DNA of 64,000 bases from Chroococcus sp. FPU101 (GTDB lineage: Bacteria; Cyanobacteriota; Cyanobacteriia; Cyanobacteriales; Microcystaceae). The DNA lies in assembly GCF_017312365.1 (NCBI RefSeq), contig NZ_BLJI01000006.1, positions 107,611 to 171,610 on the forward strand, in the 5' to 3' direction. The position numbers were made by a program, and so were the translations under genes. Of the stretch, positions 41,690-50,066 are shown one piece after another (position 1 is the first letter of the stretch; each line of letters begins with the position of its first letter). The notes under the pieces were generated by a model. It saw only the letters and a program-made list of their open reading frames with translations, made no database searches and was not told the origin of the DNA.

Positions 41690-42862
41690 TACCAAATCCG
41701 CATATATAACCCCCTCTATAAAGAAACCCCGCTTTGAGTCTTTAATTTCTCTGGTGGAGTAGGCCACCAATGGTAATTGGTCAAAGCTTGAATCTGAGAT
41801 GTCATCTGTGTGAGAATCTGACAGCGTTGAGCGAGAACCGCCTCCAAAGCATTAAGAGTTTCAAAACTTTTATTGACCAAAGGCTCATCAGCTAAAGCCC
41901 AAAGTCTTTCTGCTGGTTGCAGTTCGGGAGAGTAAGGGGGCAAAGGCTCAAAAATTAGACCTTCAGGTAGCTTGACTTTCCTGCTCATGTGCCAACCAGC
42001 ACGGTCAAGAACCAAAAGGATAATTTTGTCTTGTCCGACTCCCACTGCAGTGGCAAAGGATTGCAGTACTAAATTAAACCAATCCACATTAACTCTAGGC
42101 ACAATGAACCACTCAGTAGTTCCTGTCGAGGGATGGACAAAACTGTAAAGGTAAAGCCATTCATAACGATGATTGACGGTAGCAATCGGTCTTTCTCCTA
42201 TCGGTGTCCAAACTCGACGCAAAATAGGTTTGAGTCCTAATCGATGTTCATCAAACGACCAGACTTCAATTTGAGCAGTAGGATACTGACGTTGTAATTC
42301 TTTAACCCGTTCTGGTAGTTTGCGTTTAAATTGTTCCTGCTGTTCTTTATTCCCTTTCTGGTGTCTGGGTCGCGGAACTTTGAGGGAGTAACGAAACTTT
42401 TTTAGGTAATCCCACCCCCTCTGCGGCCAGACTTTTTCTCTTCCTGTTTTTTGAGCGATCCAGTGGGCGACTTTTGGCCCCGTCCAGATTCCCTGGTCTG
42501 GTGGTGCTTGCTTCAAGCTTTCTCTGAGTTCTTCGATTTGTTCTTCATTGAGTAGGGCTTTCCCTGATTTCTTCTTTTTAAGCCGAGGCTTATTCCTAAT
42601 GGCCTCTTCGCCCTTTAAGTTGTAGGCTTTTACTATTTCCTTGGCGTAATCATAGTTATATCCTACTGCTGTAGCTGCTTCTTTGATTTTCCATTTCTCG
42701 CTCACCAACCAGAGTAAGTGCCAACGTCTTGACTCTACCTTATCGAAAGTTTGTCGGTAGCGTTCTTTGAGTTGCTCACTTGATAGATGATTTTCCAGAT
42801 GTGCTTTTCTTCCTATTCTCACAGTCTATCACTTAAGTGGGTTCTGTTCTACGGATTTGGTA
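41690..42862. mobile_element. IS630-family insertion sequence
   Basis: An element of about 1.17 kb bounded by TA dinucleotides (41690-41691 and 42861-42862), the target duplicated by IS630/Tc1 elements. Its terminal inverted repeats start identically: TACCAAATCCG at 41690-41700 and CGGATTTGGTA at 42852-42862. It contains one intact transposase gene. It sits exactly between the iteron-like cluster and the copper island and may have disrupted the region or been the agent of island recruitment. Confidence 0.9.
41716..42822 (-). CDS. IS630-family DDE transposase
   Basis: This 368-residue transposase has an N-terminal helix-turn-helix region (about 50-110) and a C-terminal DDE catalytic domain: IEVWSFDEHRLGL at about 190, VLDRAGWHMS at about 273, and PPYSPELQPAERLW at about 298 with the third acidic residue as Glu in AERLW. 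The length is full and no stop or frameshift interrupts it. The gene is in one frame, whereas some IS630 elements use two frames. It is the only gene in the element. Confidence 0.95.
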   Translation of the reverse strand: MRIGRKAHLENHLSSEQLKERYRQTFDKVESRRWHLLWLVSEKWKIKEAATAVGYNYDYAKEIVKAYNLKGEEAIRNKPRLKKKKSGKALLNEEQIEELRESLKQAPPDQGIWTGPKVAHWIAQKTGREKVWPQRGWDYLKKFRYSLKVPRPRHQKGNKEQQEQFKRKLPERVKELQRQYPTAQIEVWSFDEHRLGLKPILRRVWTPIGERPIATVNHRYEWLYLYSFVHPSTGTTEWFIVPRVNVDWFNLVLQSFATAVGVGQDKIILLVLDRAGWHMSRKVKLPEGLIFEPLPPYSPELQPAERLWALADEPLVNKSFETLNALEAVLAQRCQILTQMTSQIQALTNYHWWPTPPEKLKTQSGVSL

Positions 42863-42877
42863 TGACAGAGTCAAAGG

Positions 42878-42906
42878 CGGAGTGCAGTAGAACTAGCTGC
42901 GCTCCG
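42878..42906. repeat. Hairpin between IS630 and the copper island
   Basis: CGGAGTGCAG (42878-42887) and CTGCGCTCCG (42897-42906) form a 10-bp stem with one G-T pair and a 9-nt loop. It lies 160 bp beyond the stop of the adaptor gene, 16 bp to the right of the insertion element. No T-run follows on the minus strand, so it is not an obvious terminator. It could be part of the sequence that flanked a lost pump gene. Confidence 0.55.
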
Positions 42907-43066
42907 ATAAGGCCAGTGATCAGTTCCTTCAATGGATGAAAATAGTTTTTTAGGCGGTTATAGAAATGGGCTGAGATGTTGGGAAATTTCCTGACAGATT
43001 AACAACTGCTAAATTTATAGATAAAAATTAGTGTTTATTGTAAAAGTTTTTGTTTAGACTCAATTT

Positions 43067-44704
43067 TTAAGATTCTTCATAGTTTTTTTCATCCATTTTT
43101 GTTGAAGAAGTTGTAGATGAAGAATTATTCAGATAAATTTCAGTCTCGTATTGAGAAGTATTTTTTAAAGGCTTTACGGAAACGAAACGGGACTGACGAC
43201 GACTTTGCCAAAAAGTACCTGCCCAAAAAGTACCTCCTGCGATCGCTCCTCCAACAGGAATTACAAGCCACCAAGGAATTTGTTTAGAACTGGATACAGT
43301 ATCTGTGGTTGCAGGGGAAACTTTGTTTTCCTCACTTTCTGCGGCTGGTTTACCTCCTTTTAAAGATTGAGCATAGAGTTGAGGCGCACGCTGAGTAACA
43401 ATTAAATCATCCTCAAAAAGTCCACTTTTAACTTCAACTAATTGCTCGGAAGTTTGTCCAAGCGTTACTTCTACTGGCTGAAAAGCATTACCATTTTGTA
43501 AATAAACCAACTGTTTACCATTTGCTTCAACAACTGCCGATGTTGGAATCACCAAAACATTTCTTGAAGATTGCTCCGTCAAGATTTCTAATTGAGCAAA
43601 CATACCTGGTTTGAGTAAACCGTTTGCATTATCCAACTCTGCTTTAACAGGAACAACTCGTGTTTCACCTTCAACGTTAGAACCAATTAAAGTAATACGA
43701 CCTGTAAAAACTCTATTTGGTAAGGATGGAACTTTTGCATTAACTCGTTGACCGTTTCTAATTTTTGTCAAATCCTGCTCATAGATATTAGCGGTGATAA
43801 AAATGCGATCGTCATTAACGATGGTCATTAATCTACCCCCTGCATCCTGAAACGCTTGACCGATACTTACCTCTCGGTCTACTACTCTACCCGTAAGAGG
43901 TGCCGTTACAACCACTAAACCCTTAGCATTGGCACGAGTTCCGAGTTGTTGTAGTCGAGTTTGATAAGTCATATTACTCAAACTAAAGCGAGTTTGAGCA
44001 ACTTCTAGATCTGATTGAGCGCGTTTAAGTTGATTTTCAGCTTCTAGTACACTTTTACGGCTTACTGCGGTGGCAAGTTGGGTTTTTCCTTCGGCGAGAT
44101 GAGCTTGCGACTCAAGCAGATCACGACGTGGCAAGGCTCCAGCTTGATAGAGATCATTGTCTCGATCATATTTTTCCTGAGAAACTTTCACTTCAGTACT
44201 AGCTTGAGCAATTTCAGCATCAGCTATTCGTCGCTGACGGTCTAAATTCTCTTGAGCAAGTTGTAAATCCGCTTTGGCTTTCTGAACATCCGCTTCTGCC
44301 TCAGCTTGCTTTTCTTGAGCCGTAACTCGTAGCTCGACTAATTCGGGTGCAGCCACCACCGCTACAGTTTGACCTGCTTTAACTAAATCTCCTGGTTTAA
44401 ACAATAGTTCAACAACTTTACCAGGTGTAGGGGCTGTTACTTCAACTTGACGGTTCGGTAACGTTTCGATTTGACCTGTAGTTTTAAGGCCAACAGCAAG
44501 ACGCTGGCTTTTCACTGGCTCTACTTTAATACCCATGCTCTTCGCTGTCACCGCATCAACCTGAATCGCGTCAGTTGTCTGATTAGACTCAGAACCGCCT
44601 TGAAATTCGTCTCCATGCCCGCCATGAGCCAAAACAATCGAGGGTGTTGTTAAAAGCAGAAAATTCAAGAGTGTGACAGACAATAAAGTTCGTTTTTTCG
44701 ACAT
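43067..44704 (-). CDS. RND-type periplasmic adaptor (HlyD/CusB-like)
   Basis: This 545-residue protein is a membrane-fusion (adaptor) subunit of an RND metal-efflux pump. A signal peptide ends near VLAHG, and the mature N terminus has HGGHGDEF, a likely metal-binding cluster. The biotinyl-lipoyl halves (TGQIETLPNRQVEV, GLVVVTAPLTGRV) bracket a long coiled coil (about 120-265, EKQAEAEADVQKAK). The beta-barrel part follows, and a C-terminal helix (about 478-500, IPWWLVIPVGGAI) anchors it. The RND pump (CusA-like) that should follow is absent; the next 900 bp hold a hairpin and an insertion element. A copper-island box lies upstream at 44820. Confidence 0.88.
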   Translation of the reverse strand: MSKKRTLLSVTLLNFLLLTTPSIVLAHGGHGDEFQGGSESNQTTDAIQVDAVTAKSMGIKVEPVKSQRLAVGLKTTGQIETLPNRQVEVTAPTPGKVVELLFKPGDLVKAGQTVAVVAAPELVELRVTAQEKQAEAEADVQKAKADLQLAQENLDRQRRIADAEIAQASTEVKVSQEKYDRDNDLYQAGALPRRDLLESQAHLAEGKTQLATAVSRKSVLEAENQLKRAQSDLEVAQTRFSLSNMTYQTRLQQLGTRANAKGLVVVTAPLTGRVVDREVSIGQAFQDAGGRLMTIVNDDRIFITANIYEQDLTKIRNGQRVNAKVPSLPNRVFTGRITLIGSNVEGETRVVPVKAELDNANGLLKPGMFAQLEILTEQSSRNVLVIPTSAVVEANGKQLVYLQNGNAFQPVEVTLGQTSEQLVEVKSGLFEDDLIVTQRAPQLYAQSLKGGKPAAESEENKVSPATTDTVSSSKQIPWWLVIPVGGAIAGGTFWAGTFWQSRRQSRFVSVKPLKNTSQYETEIYLNNSSSTTSSTKMDEKNYEES

Positions 44705-44819
44705 TTTGGCAATACCTTGAATGATGAATCAAGAGAACTTCTAAGGATTAAGCTTTGAAAAAGACCGCTCTGAACGAAATTGTTAAAACTCAAACATAAC
44801 TCTAGTGTTTCAAAGCAAA

Positions 44820-44837
44820 ATGAAATTAGGATGAAAT
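44820..44837. promoter_or_regulatory. Direct-repeat box, copper-island regulator site 1
   Basis: ATGAAATTAGGATGAAAT: two ATGAAAT half-sites 11 bp apart (start to start), the spacing expected of OmpR/PhoB-family dimers. It is 116 bp upstream of the adaptor start on the minus strand. Near-identical boxes occur at 46541, 50020 and 53738. Confidence 0.6.
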
Positions 44838-44877
44838 GAACAGGTCTTCTCAGTTATCAGTCTTGTGCCTTTTTAGT

Positions 44878-45363
44878 TCATTCAATTTTGGAGCGGTATC
44901 CCAAAAGATGCCGTCGGGTCATCATTAAAACCATAGGTGGTAGAATTAACCATTGCAATAGAGGTAGCCAACTAATTTGAACGAAAGGAACTACTAAAAC
45001 TGAAACACCGTATAACTGAGCAACTCTGACCCGATAAATTTCAGAGATAAAGGTATAGATCCAGCCAATACTGGTAAATATTACAATTAATCGAGCAGTA
45101 GGGGTAATCATCCAATAGCGATTGCGTTGCCAAAAGCTAATTATCCCTGAACTAAGTACAGTAATAACACCATCACCGATCGTACAATGGGTAATATAGT
45201 TGATTTTGTCGGCTAAAGTCGGCATCCCGTAAAACTCAAAATAAGGTGACTGCCAGACTTCGTAAACAAAGTGAATGAGAAAAGCAAAGATAAATAAATT
45301 GGTTTCTGGGGCTGCTAAAAGATGTTTGAGCCATTTAAAGCTTTTCAACAAAGAACTTTTCAT
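44878..45363 (-). CDS. Membrane protein, unknown
   Basis: This 161-residue protein has about four hydrophobic segments (about 22-42, 64-84, 86-108, 120-148). It stands 3 bp from the F510_1955-like lipoprotein gene, so they are probably co-transcribed. No family or metal-binding motif is visible. A TM-rich partner of the lipoprotein is the simplest reading. Confidence 0.6.
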   Translation of the reverse strand: MKSSLLKSFKWLKHLLAAPETNLFIFAFLIHFVYEVWQSPYFEFYGMPTLADKINYITHCTIGDGVITVLSSGIISFWQRNRYWMITPTARLIVIFTSIGWIYTFISEIYRVRVAQLYGVSVLVVPFVQISWLPLLQWLILPPMVLMMTRRHLLGYRSKIE

Positions 45364-45366
45364 GAT

Positions 45367-46362
45367 TTAAAGTAACTCGCGCCAAGTTTTTCCCCCATCT
45401 TGAGATTGAAAGATGGCGTTTTTCTCATTAGCGGCATAAATAATTTGAGGGTTATCTGTCGCAATAGCTAATTTAATAATTACACCCTGAGTTCCTTTAC
45501 CCAGAGGCTGCCAAGTTTTCCCCTCATCTGTACTTCGATAAAGTCCTTCTGATGATTTCAAAAAGCGATAACCATACATCACTATTGATTGATTCGCTTC
45601 TTTAATTAGGGTAAGAGCAATAAGCGGTGTATCTTGCGTTTCAGGAACAAGTGTCCAAGTCTCACCAAAATCTATACTTTGATATACACCACCACGAGTC
45701 GTCGCAAAAACCTGATTAGGTTGACTTGGATTAGCGATAAGCTCAAAAGGAACCTCATTTAATCCTGTGGCTTTCGGTTGGCTCCAAGTTTTACCGCTAT
45801 CTTTTGAGATAAAAAGACCCTGTTTACCAGAAACAGCCATTCCATAGAAAATTTCTTGTCCTTGACTATCTACAGCAAAAGTCAAACTATGAAAATCAAC
45901 TCCTGGCATTGAAAGCTGCTGCCAATCTTGTCCTTGATTTTGACTTTTGATAAAACCGAGATTACCGCCTGTGTGAGGATGTCCACTAGCAAAAAAAATT
46001 TGACTGTTACGAGGATCAGTCGTAAAACCCATATAATCAGCCCGTTCTTTCCCCATCCAGAACCATTTTCCCTGTTCTGAGCGTTGAATTAAACCGTTGT
46101 GAGTCGCTACGTAAAAAATAGCAGGATTTTTGGAGTTGACGGCTAATCCATGAATGTGATTGTTATTTCTCCAGTCCGTTGAAATTGGCGTTAAAGTGAC
46201 TGATGTTTGTGAAGAAGAATTGCTGATTACTTGATCTTTAACAACTGATTTAGCTGTATTGTTGTTTGAACTATTAGAACAACTAACAAGAGTTAAACCA
46301 ATTATAATAGCCAACAGAAAACTAGGAGGAGCTAAAAAATGTTTAATCGTTTGGTACTTCAT
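45367..46362 (-). CDS. F510_1955-like beta-propeller lipoprotein
   Basis: This 331-residue protein has a lipobox signal (GLTLVSC) and repeated BNR/sialidase-like blades with SxDxGxTW motifs (SKDSGKTWSQP, SIDFGETW, STDEGKTW, SQDGGKTW). The N-terminal segment with HIHGLAV, FYVATHNGL and GHPHTGGNLGF matches the F510_1955 family, annotated as glycosylhydrolase-like and often linked to copper or metal gene clusters. The enzymatic activity is doubtful; a beta-propeller binding protein is as likely. A box of the OmpR type is 180 bp upstream. Confidence 0.8.
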   Translation of the reverse strand: MKYQTIKHFLAPPSFLLAIIIGLTLVSCSNSSNNNTAKSVVKDQVISNSSSQTSVTLTPISTDWRNNNHIHGLAVNSKNPAIFYVATHNGLIQRSEQGKWFWMGKERADYMGFTTDPRNSQIFFASGHPHTGGNLGFIKSQNQGQDWQQLSMPGVDFHSLTFAVDSQGQEIFYGMAVSGKQGLFISKDSGKTWSQPKATGLNEVPFELIANPSQPNQVFATTRGGVYQSIDFGETWTLVPETQDTPLIALTLIKEANQSIVMYGYRFLKSSEGLYRSTDEGKTWQPLGKGTQGVIIKLAIATDNPQIIYAANEKNAIFQSQDGGKTWRELL

Positions 46363-46540
46363 ATTATAAAAAAAGTCTATATTTGAAAGCTTGGTAATAT
46401 TTTTAAAATAAATTTAACTACTATACAATTTTTTTAAGTAACTTTACTTAGTTAAGGAGTCTAAATACTCTAAGTTTTTGCTTATGTAGTCATGTGTTAG
46501 CTACTAAAAGCTCTTTTATATCTTAGTTTCTAATCTAAAA

Positions 46541-46558
46541 ATGAAATTAGGATGAAAT
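46541..46558. promoter_or_regulatory. Direct-repeat box, copper-island regulator site 2
   Basis: An exact copy of the 18-bp box ATGAAATTAGGATGAAAT. It lies in the divergent gap between the F510_1955-like operon (start 46362) and the thiol protein gene (start 46687), so it could serve either direction. Confidence 0.6.
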
Positions 46559-46616
46559 TAAAAATAATAAATATTATGTAGAAATAACAGCTATTGAGTG
46601 ATCTATGATATGTGTC

Positions 46617-46648
46617 TTGACTCTATAGCTAACTACAGAGTTTAGTAT
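46617..46648 (+). promoter_or_regulatory. MerR-type promoter of the thiol protein gene
   Basis: TTGACT (46617-46622, -35) and TAGTAT (46643-46648, -10) are 20 bp apart. Between them lies an imperfect dyad ACTCTATAG (46620-46628) and CTACAGAGT (46633-46641), one mismatch. A stretched spacer with central dyad is the classic MerR-family architecture. The same dyad recurs at 47492-47513, implying a common regulator, probably the MerR protein encoded at 46994. Confidence 0.75.
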
Positions 46649-46686
46649 ATAGAGCAAAATATAATCTATTATTCCTAAGTGACTTT

Positions 46687-46974
46687 ATGACGACTCATCA
46701 AATTGAGATTTTTACTGGTAACTGCCCCTTGTGCGATGAAACTGTAGCACTAATTAAATCAATGGCTGACCCAGCCTACGAAATAACGGTCTGCAATTTA
46801 GGGGAGAACCGACAAAAAGCAGAGCAGTACGGAGTAAAAGCAGTTCCAGCGATCGCTATTGATGGAGTGTTAATCTTTACTGGAAAGCAAAATCAATCGT
46901 CCTTGGAGGCAATCGGAATTTATCGAGCCAGCGTTTTTTCTGGTGCAGGGGATGATCTGGGTTGGGGAATTTGA
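46687..46974 (+). CDS. Thioredoxin/glutaredoxin-like thiol protein
   Basis: This 95-residue thioredoxin-fold protein has a CxxC active site, CPLC at residues 14-17, in the position of glutaredoxin-like proteins, and the cis-Pro segment VPAIAIDG at about 58-65. The N-terminal two-thirds match the family. The last 20 residues are unusual and Gly-rich (VFSGAGDDLGWGI), possibly a readthrough or local change. It has a MerR-type promoter and lies in the metal-resistance island, so it may handle metal thiolate stress. No signal peptide, so it is cytoplasmic. Confidence 0.75.
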   Translation: MTTHQIEIFTGNCPLCDETVALIKSMADPAYEITVCNLGENRQKAEQYGVKAVPAIAIDGVLIFTGKQNQSSLEAIGIYRASVFSGAGDDLGWGI

Positions 46975-46993
46975 ATGACGATGGCTACAGGCT

Positions 46994-47434
46994 TTAATTG
47001 AACGAGGTAAGCAAATGTTCTCTTGTATAGTTTTGCACTTCATCGATGAGACTACAAAGAATAAGGCTCTCTGGTTGATCCAAAGGACGTTCCGACCATC
47101 GAGTTTGATATTGTTCTAACTCTACCCTAAATTCATTGAGTTGCTGAATCTGTATATTAAGTTGATAGATTTTTTGATTTAATAGCTCTTTGACTTTTGC
47201 ACAAGCAGGGTATCCTTGTTCACGAATTGTCAAAATTTGCTTAATATCAGCTAAGGAAAATTGAAGTGCTTGTGCTTTTCTAATAAACAGAATCCTTTGA
47301 ATAACGTTTTTATCATAGTAGCGATATCCATTTTCAGAGCGTTGCAAAGGCTGAACTAAGCCTAATTTCTCGTAGTAACGTAGAGTACCGACGGAAACCC
47401 CCGCACGTTTAGAAACTACTCCAATTTTCATCAT
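46994..47434 (-). CDS. MerR-family metal-responsive regulator (1)
   Basis: This 146-residue MerR protein has an N-terminal winged helix (IGVVSKRAGVSVGTLRYYEKLGLVQP, read as two adjacent parts), a dimerising long helix at about 80-115, and Cys residues at YPACAKV (about 77) and LILCSLI (about 128), the two places that ligate metal in ZntR/MerR-type sensors. It acts on promoters with 19-20-bp spacers; two such promoters with the same dyad flank it (46617 and 47489). The metal cannot be told from the sequence. Start is uncertain by one codon (MM). Confidence 0.9.
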   Translation of the reverse strand: MMKIGVVSKRAGVSVGTLRYYEKLGLVQPLQRSENGYRYYDKNVIQRILFIRKAQALQFSLADIKQILTIREQGYPACAKVKELLNQKIYQLNIQIQQLNEFRVELEQYQTRWSERPLDQPESLILCSLIDEVQNYTREHLLTSFN

Positions 47435-47488
47435 TTTATCAACCTTTAAGTAAATTTCCTCAATTTTATTGATGTTGGCTTCAAAGCC

Positions 47489-47520
47489 TTGACTCTATAG
47501 CGGGCTATAGAGTTTATAGT
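47489..47520 (+). promoter_or_regulatory. MerR-type promoter of the small Cys-rich gene
   Basis: TTGACT (47489-47494) and TATAGT (47515-47520) with a 20-bp spacer. The dyad is perfect: ACTCTATAGC (47492-47501), then GG, then GCTATAGAGT (47504-47513). It points rightward at the 50-residue gene beginning at 47566, divergent from the MerR gene. Confidence 0.85.
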
Positions 47521-47565
47521 TGATTTAAAGATATAACCATCTTGTGATTTTGGAGGCGATTAATT

Positions 47566-47718
47566 ATGTCAAAGCAAGTAAAAGTTTTAATGGGTTTGTT
47601 GATTGCAGGCGTTACGGCACTGATCATCGTTGCCAAGCCCGCGATGGCTCAAGATAATAATCAGTCTGGATGTGGATGTTGTAAAAATATGGATGGCATG
47701 ATGAACCGAAATCGGTAA
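47566..47718 (+). CDS. Small exported CGCC metal-binding protein
   Basis: This 50-residue protein begins with a signal-like segment (MGLLIAGVTALIIVAKPAMA) and ends with a short polar region with SGCGCCKNMDGMM, i.e. a CGCC cluster plus Met residues, a plausible soft-metal site. GGAGG at 47552-47556 is a good ribosome-binding site, 9 nt from the ATG. It lies directly behind a perfect MerR-type promoter, so it is probably a metal-induced periplasmic peptide. It was not found by the length cut-off of ordinary gene calling. Confidence 0.7.
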   Translation: MSKQVKVLMGLLIAGVTALIIVAKPAMAQDNNQSGCGCCKNMDGMMNRNR

Positions 47719-47818
47719 TTGTACTGTACAGTTGAACAAACCTCACCCCATACACTCGACGTTTGAGCCTAATTGGTTAAGTCTGATTAGCTATCTGCGA
47801 CGAGTGATGGGGATGATT
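47719..47818. other. Short intergenic gap
   Basis: About 100 bp between the small Cys-rich gene and the 3' end of the outer-membrane protein gene on the other strand. No terminator hairpin of note is seen. Confidence 0.3.
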
Positions 47819-48610
47819 TTAAAACCCAAAAGAGTAGCCAACTTTAAAACGCAACTCGCTTCGTTCTCCAGCACCTGTGGCAATATCCCCCTCTAAACCA
47901 ACATCAACAACACTGCGTAATCCAACTTGCTGACGAAGACCTACACCCGTTATTAAAATAGCCCCTCCTTTTGTGTCTTGACTGGCTCTAACCCCCATCT
48001 CAGCCAAAAAGGTTCTGTCAAAACGTTTTGGATAGCCAAGGGGTCTAGAATAACCTAAGATTAAACCAGGGATAACCGATCGTTCTTCGCTATCGACATC
48101 GGTTTTCACATTTAGATCGAGGTTAAGATGGAGACGATCGTACTGCCCGACGGTTTTACTAGCAATGCCTCTGACTCGGATATCGACTCCCCGCGCATCA
48201 TTTCCAGTCGGTAATCCAAGATCTCCCCGAATGGCAAAAGCAGGCACATTGTCGTACTCTCGGTTAAAGTTATGGAATACACCGACTGATAGATTTCCCA
48301 CATCGAAATCAGTCTCATCCGTATCTGCTTTACCGCCGACACTAGGATCTAAACCGATGACTAAATGACTATTGAGGGCAAAACCATACAGGTATTCAAT
48401 ATCGAAAGATCCCCCAACACTACGGTTACTGGGTAAGTTCAATCCTGCACCAAATTCGATCGACTGTTCACGATAGGCGATACTTTCCGCATCATCGAAA
48501 GATAAGGGACGACCTGAATCAAGATTATTATGATCTACGGCCATAGCGGGATTGACGGCTAAAACGGTAGAAGCGAAAGCCGAAAAAAGTAATGTTCTGT
48601 TTGATTTCAT
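47819..48610 (-). CDS. Outer-membrane beta-barrel protein
   Basis: This 263-residue protein has a signal peptide (about 1-24, ending NPAMA) and an alternating beta-strand mature region of about 10-12 strands. The C terminus ends in Phe (KVGYSFGF), as outer-membrane barrel proteins do. Gly- and Asp-rich loops are frequent. No specific family, but similar proteins (transporter of the phenol-degradation MetA type) have this architecture. It follows the Met/His-rich gene by 20 bp, so it is probably co-transcribed with it; it may provide a metal exit or envelope change. Confidence 0.75.
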   Translation of the reverse strand: MKSNRTLLFSAFASTVLAVNPAMAVDHNNLDSGRPLSFDDAESIAYREQSIEFGAGLNLPSNRSVGGSFDIEYLYGFALNSHLVIGLDPSVGGKADTDETDFDVGNLSVGVFHNFNREYDNVPAFAIRGDLGLPTGNDARGVDIRVRGIASKTVGQYDRLHLNLDLNVKTDVDSEERSVIPGLILGYSRPLGYPKRFDRTFLAEMGVRASQDTKGGAILITGVGLRQQVGLRSVVDVGLEGDIATGAGERSELRFKVGYSFGF

Positions 48611-48629
48611 TTGTTTTTTTAGTGCTGAA

Positions 48630-49937
48630 TTATTTTTGAGGATTGGGCATTGTAGGTTCTGAGGGTTTTGAAGATGGTTGTGGCATTGGGTGCGTCATCC
48701 CTGGCATCGAGGTATCATGATTCATGTTTGGCATCGAATTATTATGGTTCATTCCTGGCATGGAATGATGGGGATTCGTCGTTGGCTGAGGAGTAGGATT
48801 TGTCTGAGAGTTTGAATTACTATCATGTCCTTGGTGTCCCGTTCCTTCTGGCATTAAACCCATCCCTGGCATCCCTGCCATAAAACGATGATCGTGTAAT
48901 CCTTCTCCTCCATAGTTTTGACCTGCTTCCATTCCCTCATGATTTTTCGCCATCACTAACCAGATAGCCCGTTGAATCTGTTCTTCTTTTTGCTGTTCAC
49001 TAATCCAATCGGAGGCGAGAATATCATTAATCATGTCGTGTAGCATATGCAGGTTATCGAACGTATTCGCTATTTGAGGAAAGCGTTGTGCGAACCGAGG
49101 GCTAACTTCAGCAAACATCGGCATAAAAGGACGGTCTGTTCGATATAACTCGACTTCATGATATTGTTTTCCAACTGTAGCGTAAGCGGCTTTCTGTTCT
49201 TCCAAAGTTTTGCCATAGAGCATATCGTACATTCCACCTTGTAGCCAGTGATAACCCCAGAACAATCCGTTCACTTTTGGATATTCTTGGCGAAACGCTT
49301 TCGAGTAGGGTTGTCCATCGAGATAACCCATATTCATCGGTAGACCAGTAATCGCATAAGGAACGTTTTTGACATAAAATTCATACAATCGCTCGATTTC
49401 TGCTTCTTTTTCAGCGTCCGTCATCTTGGTACTAACTAATACATCAACGGTTTGAGCATGGAGAATATGCGCCCAGTCGAACACCTGTTCTAATACACCA
49501 TACTTGCGTCCGAAAGTTGGTGAAATGTTCGCTTCATCGGGCATGAAACGGGGAGGATTTTTTAGTACATAGTTGATGCGCTCAAAGGTTTTCGTTTCTA
49601 AGTCTTTTTCATTTCCTGTGACTAAATCTTCGTAAGCTAAAGCATGACCCACAGCAACGGCATTCAAATCTAATGCTAGTGGTTTCAAGTTATAGACTGC
49701 ATCATTATAAACGCCTCGTTTGCGATAGATATGGTTTCTGCTTTTGTTGTTCATCCAACTGGGTAAATCAGTAGGTATGGGGGGCAGGGTTTTCGGTTCG
49801 GATGTCGGGGTATCTGTCTGAGGATTAGAATGACCGTGATGGTGTTGCTGGGCAATGACAGGCGACAAGGGGATACTCAAAAGCAGAGCAAGTGTACTCG
49901 TTAAAAGAGTGATGTTTTGAATTGATCGATAGAGCAT
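48630..49937 (-). CDS. Periplasmic Met/His-rich protein, probable copper binder
   Basis: This 435-residue protein has a signal peptide (about 1-29) followed by a QQHHHGH cluster, a large helical domain (about 55-345) and a low-complexity C-terminal tail. The tail (about 385-420) has SMPGMNH-type repeats, three or four Met/His units typical of copper-binding segments. The central domain has HDMIND, HEGMEAGQNYGGEG and other His-rich parts but matches no family I know. A copper-island box lies 83 bp upstream at 50020. A copper-storage or resistance role is likely but inferred. Confidence 0.7.
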   Translation of the reverse strand: MLYRSIQNITLLTSTLALLLSIPLSPVIAQQHHHGHSNPQTDTPTSEPKTLPPIPTDLPSWMNNKSRNHIYRKRGVYNDAVYNLKPLALDLNAVAVGHALAYEDLVTGNEKDLETKTFERINYVLKNPPRFMPDEANISPTFGRKYGVLEQVFDWAHILHAQTVDVLVSTKMTDAEKEAEIERLYEFYVKNVPYAITGLPMNMGYLDGQPYSKAFRQEYPKVNGLFWGYHWLQGGMYDMLYGKTLEEQKAAYATVGKQYHEVELYRTDRPFMPMFAEVSPRFAQRFPQIANTFDNLHMLHDMINDILASDWISEQQKEEQIQRAIWLVMAKNHEGMEAGQNYGGEGLHDHRFMAGMPGMGLMPEGTGHQGHDSNSNSQTNPTPQPTTNPHHSMPGMNHNNSMPNMNHDTSMPGMTHPMPQPSSKPSEPTMPNPQK

Positions 49938-50019
49938 GGTAGAACTCCTTAGTTCTGTTTGATATTTTATTGATCGGTAAGTATCATCTTCTGTGCATTA
50001 TCAATGTAAGAGATAAAAA

Positions 50020-50037
50020 TGAAATGAGGATGAAATT
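50020..50037. promoter_or_regulatory. Direct-repeat box, copper-island regulator site 3
   Basis: ATGAAATGAGGATGAAAT: the box with one change in the 4-bp spacer. It is 83 bp upstream of the Met/His-rich gene on the minus strand and 30 bp past the stop of the second MerR gene. Confidence 0.6.
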
Positions 50038-50066
50038 TGAGAGGTAAAGCTTGAGCGAGTAATTTT

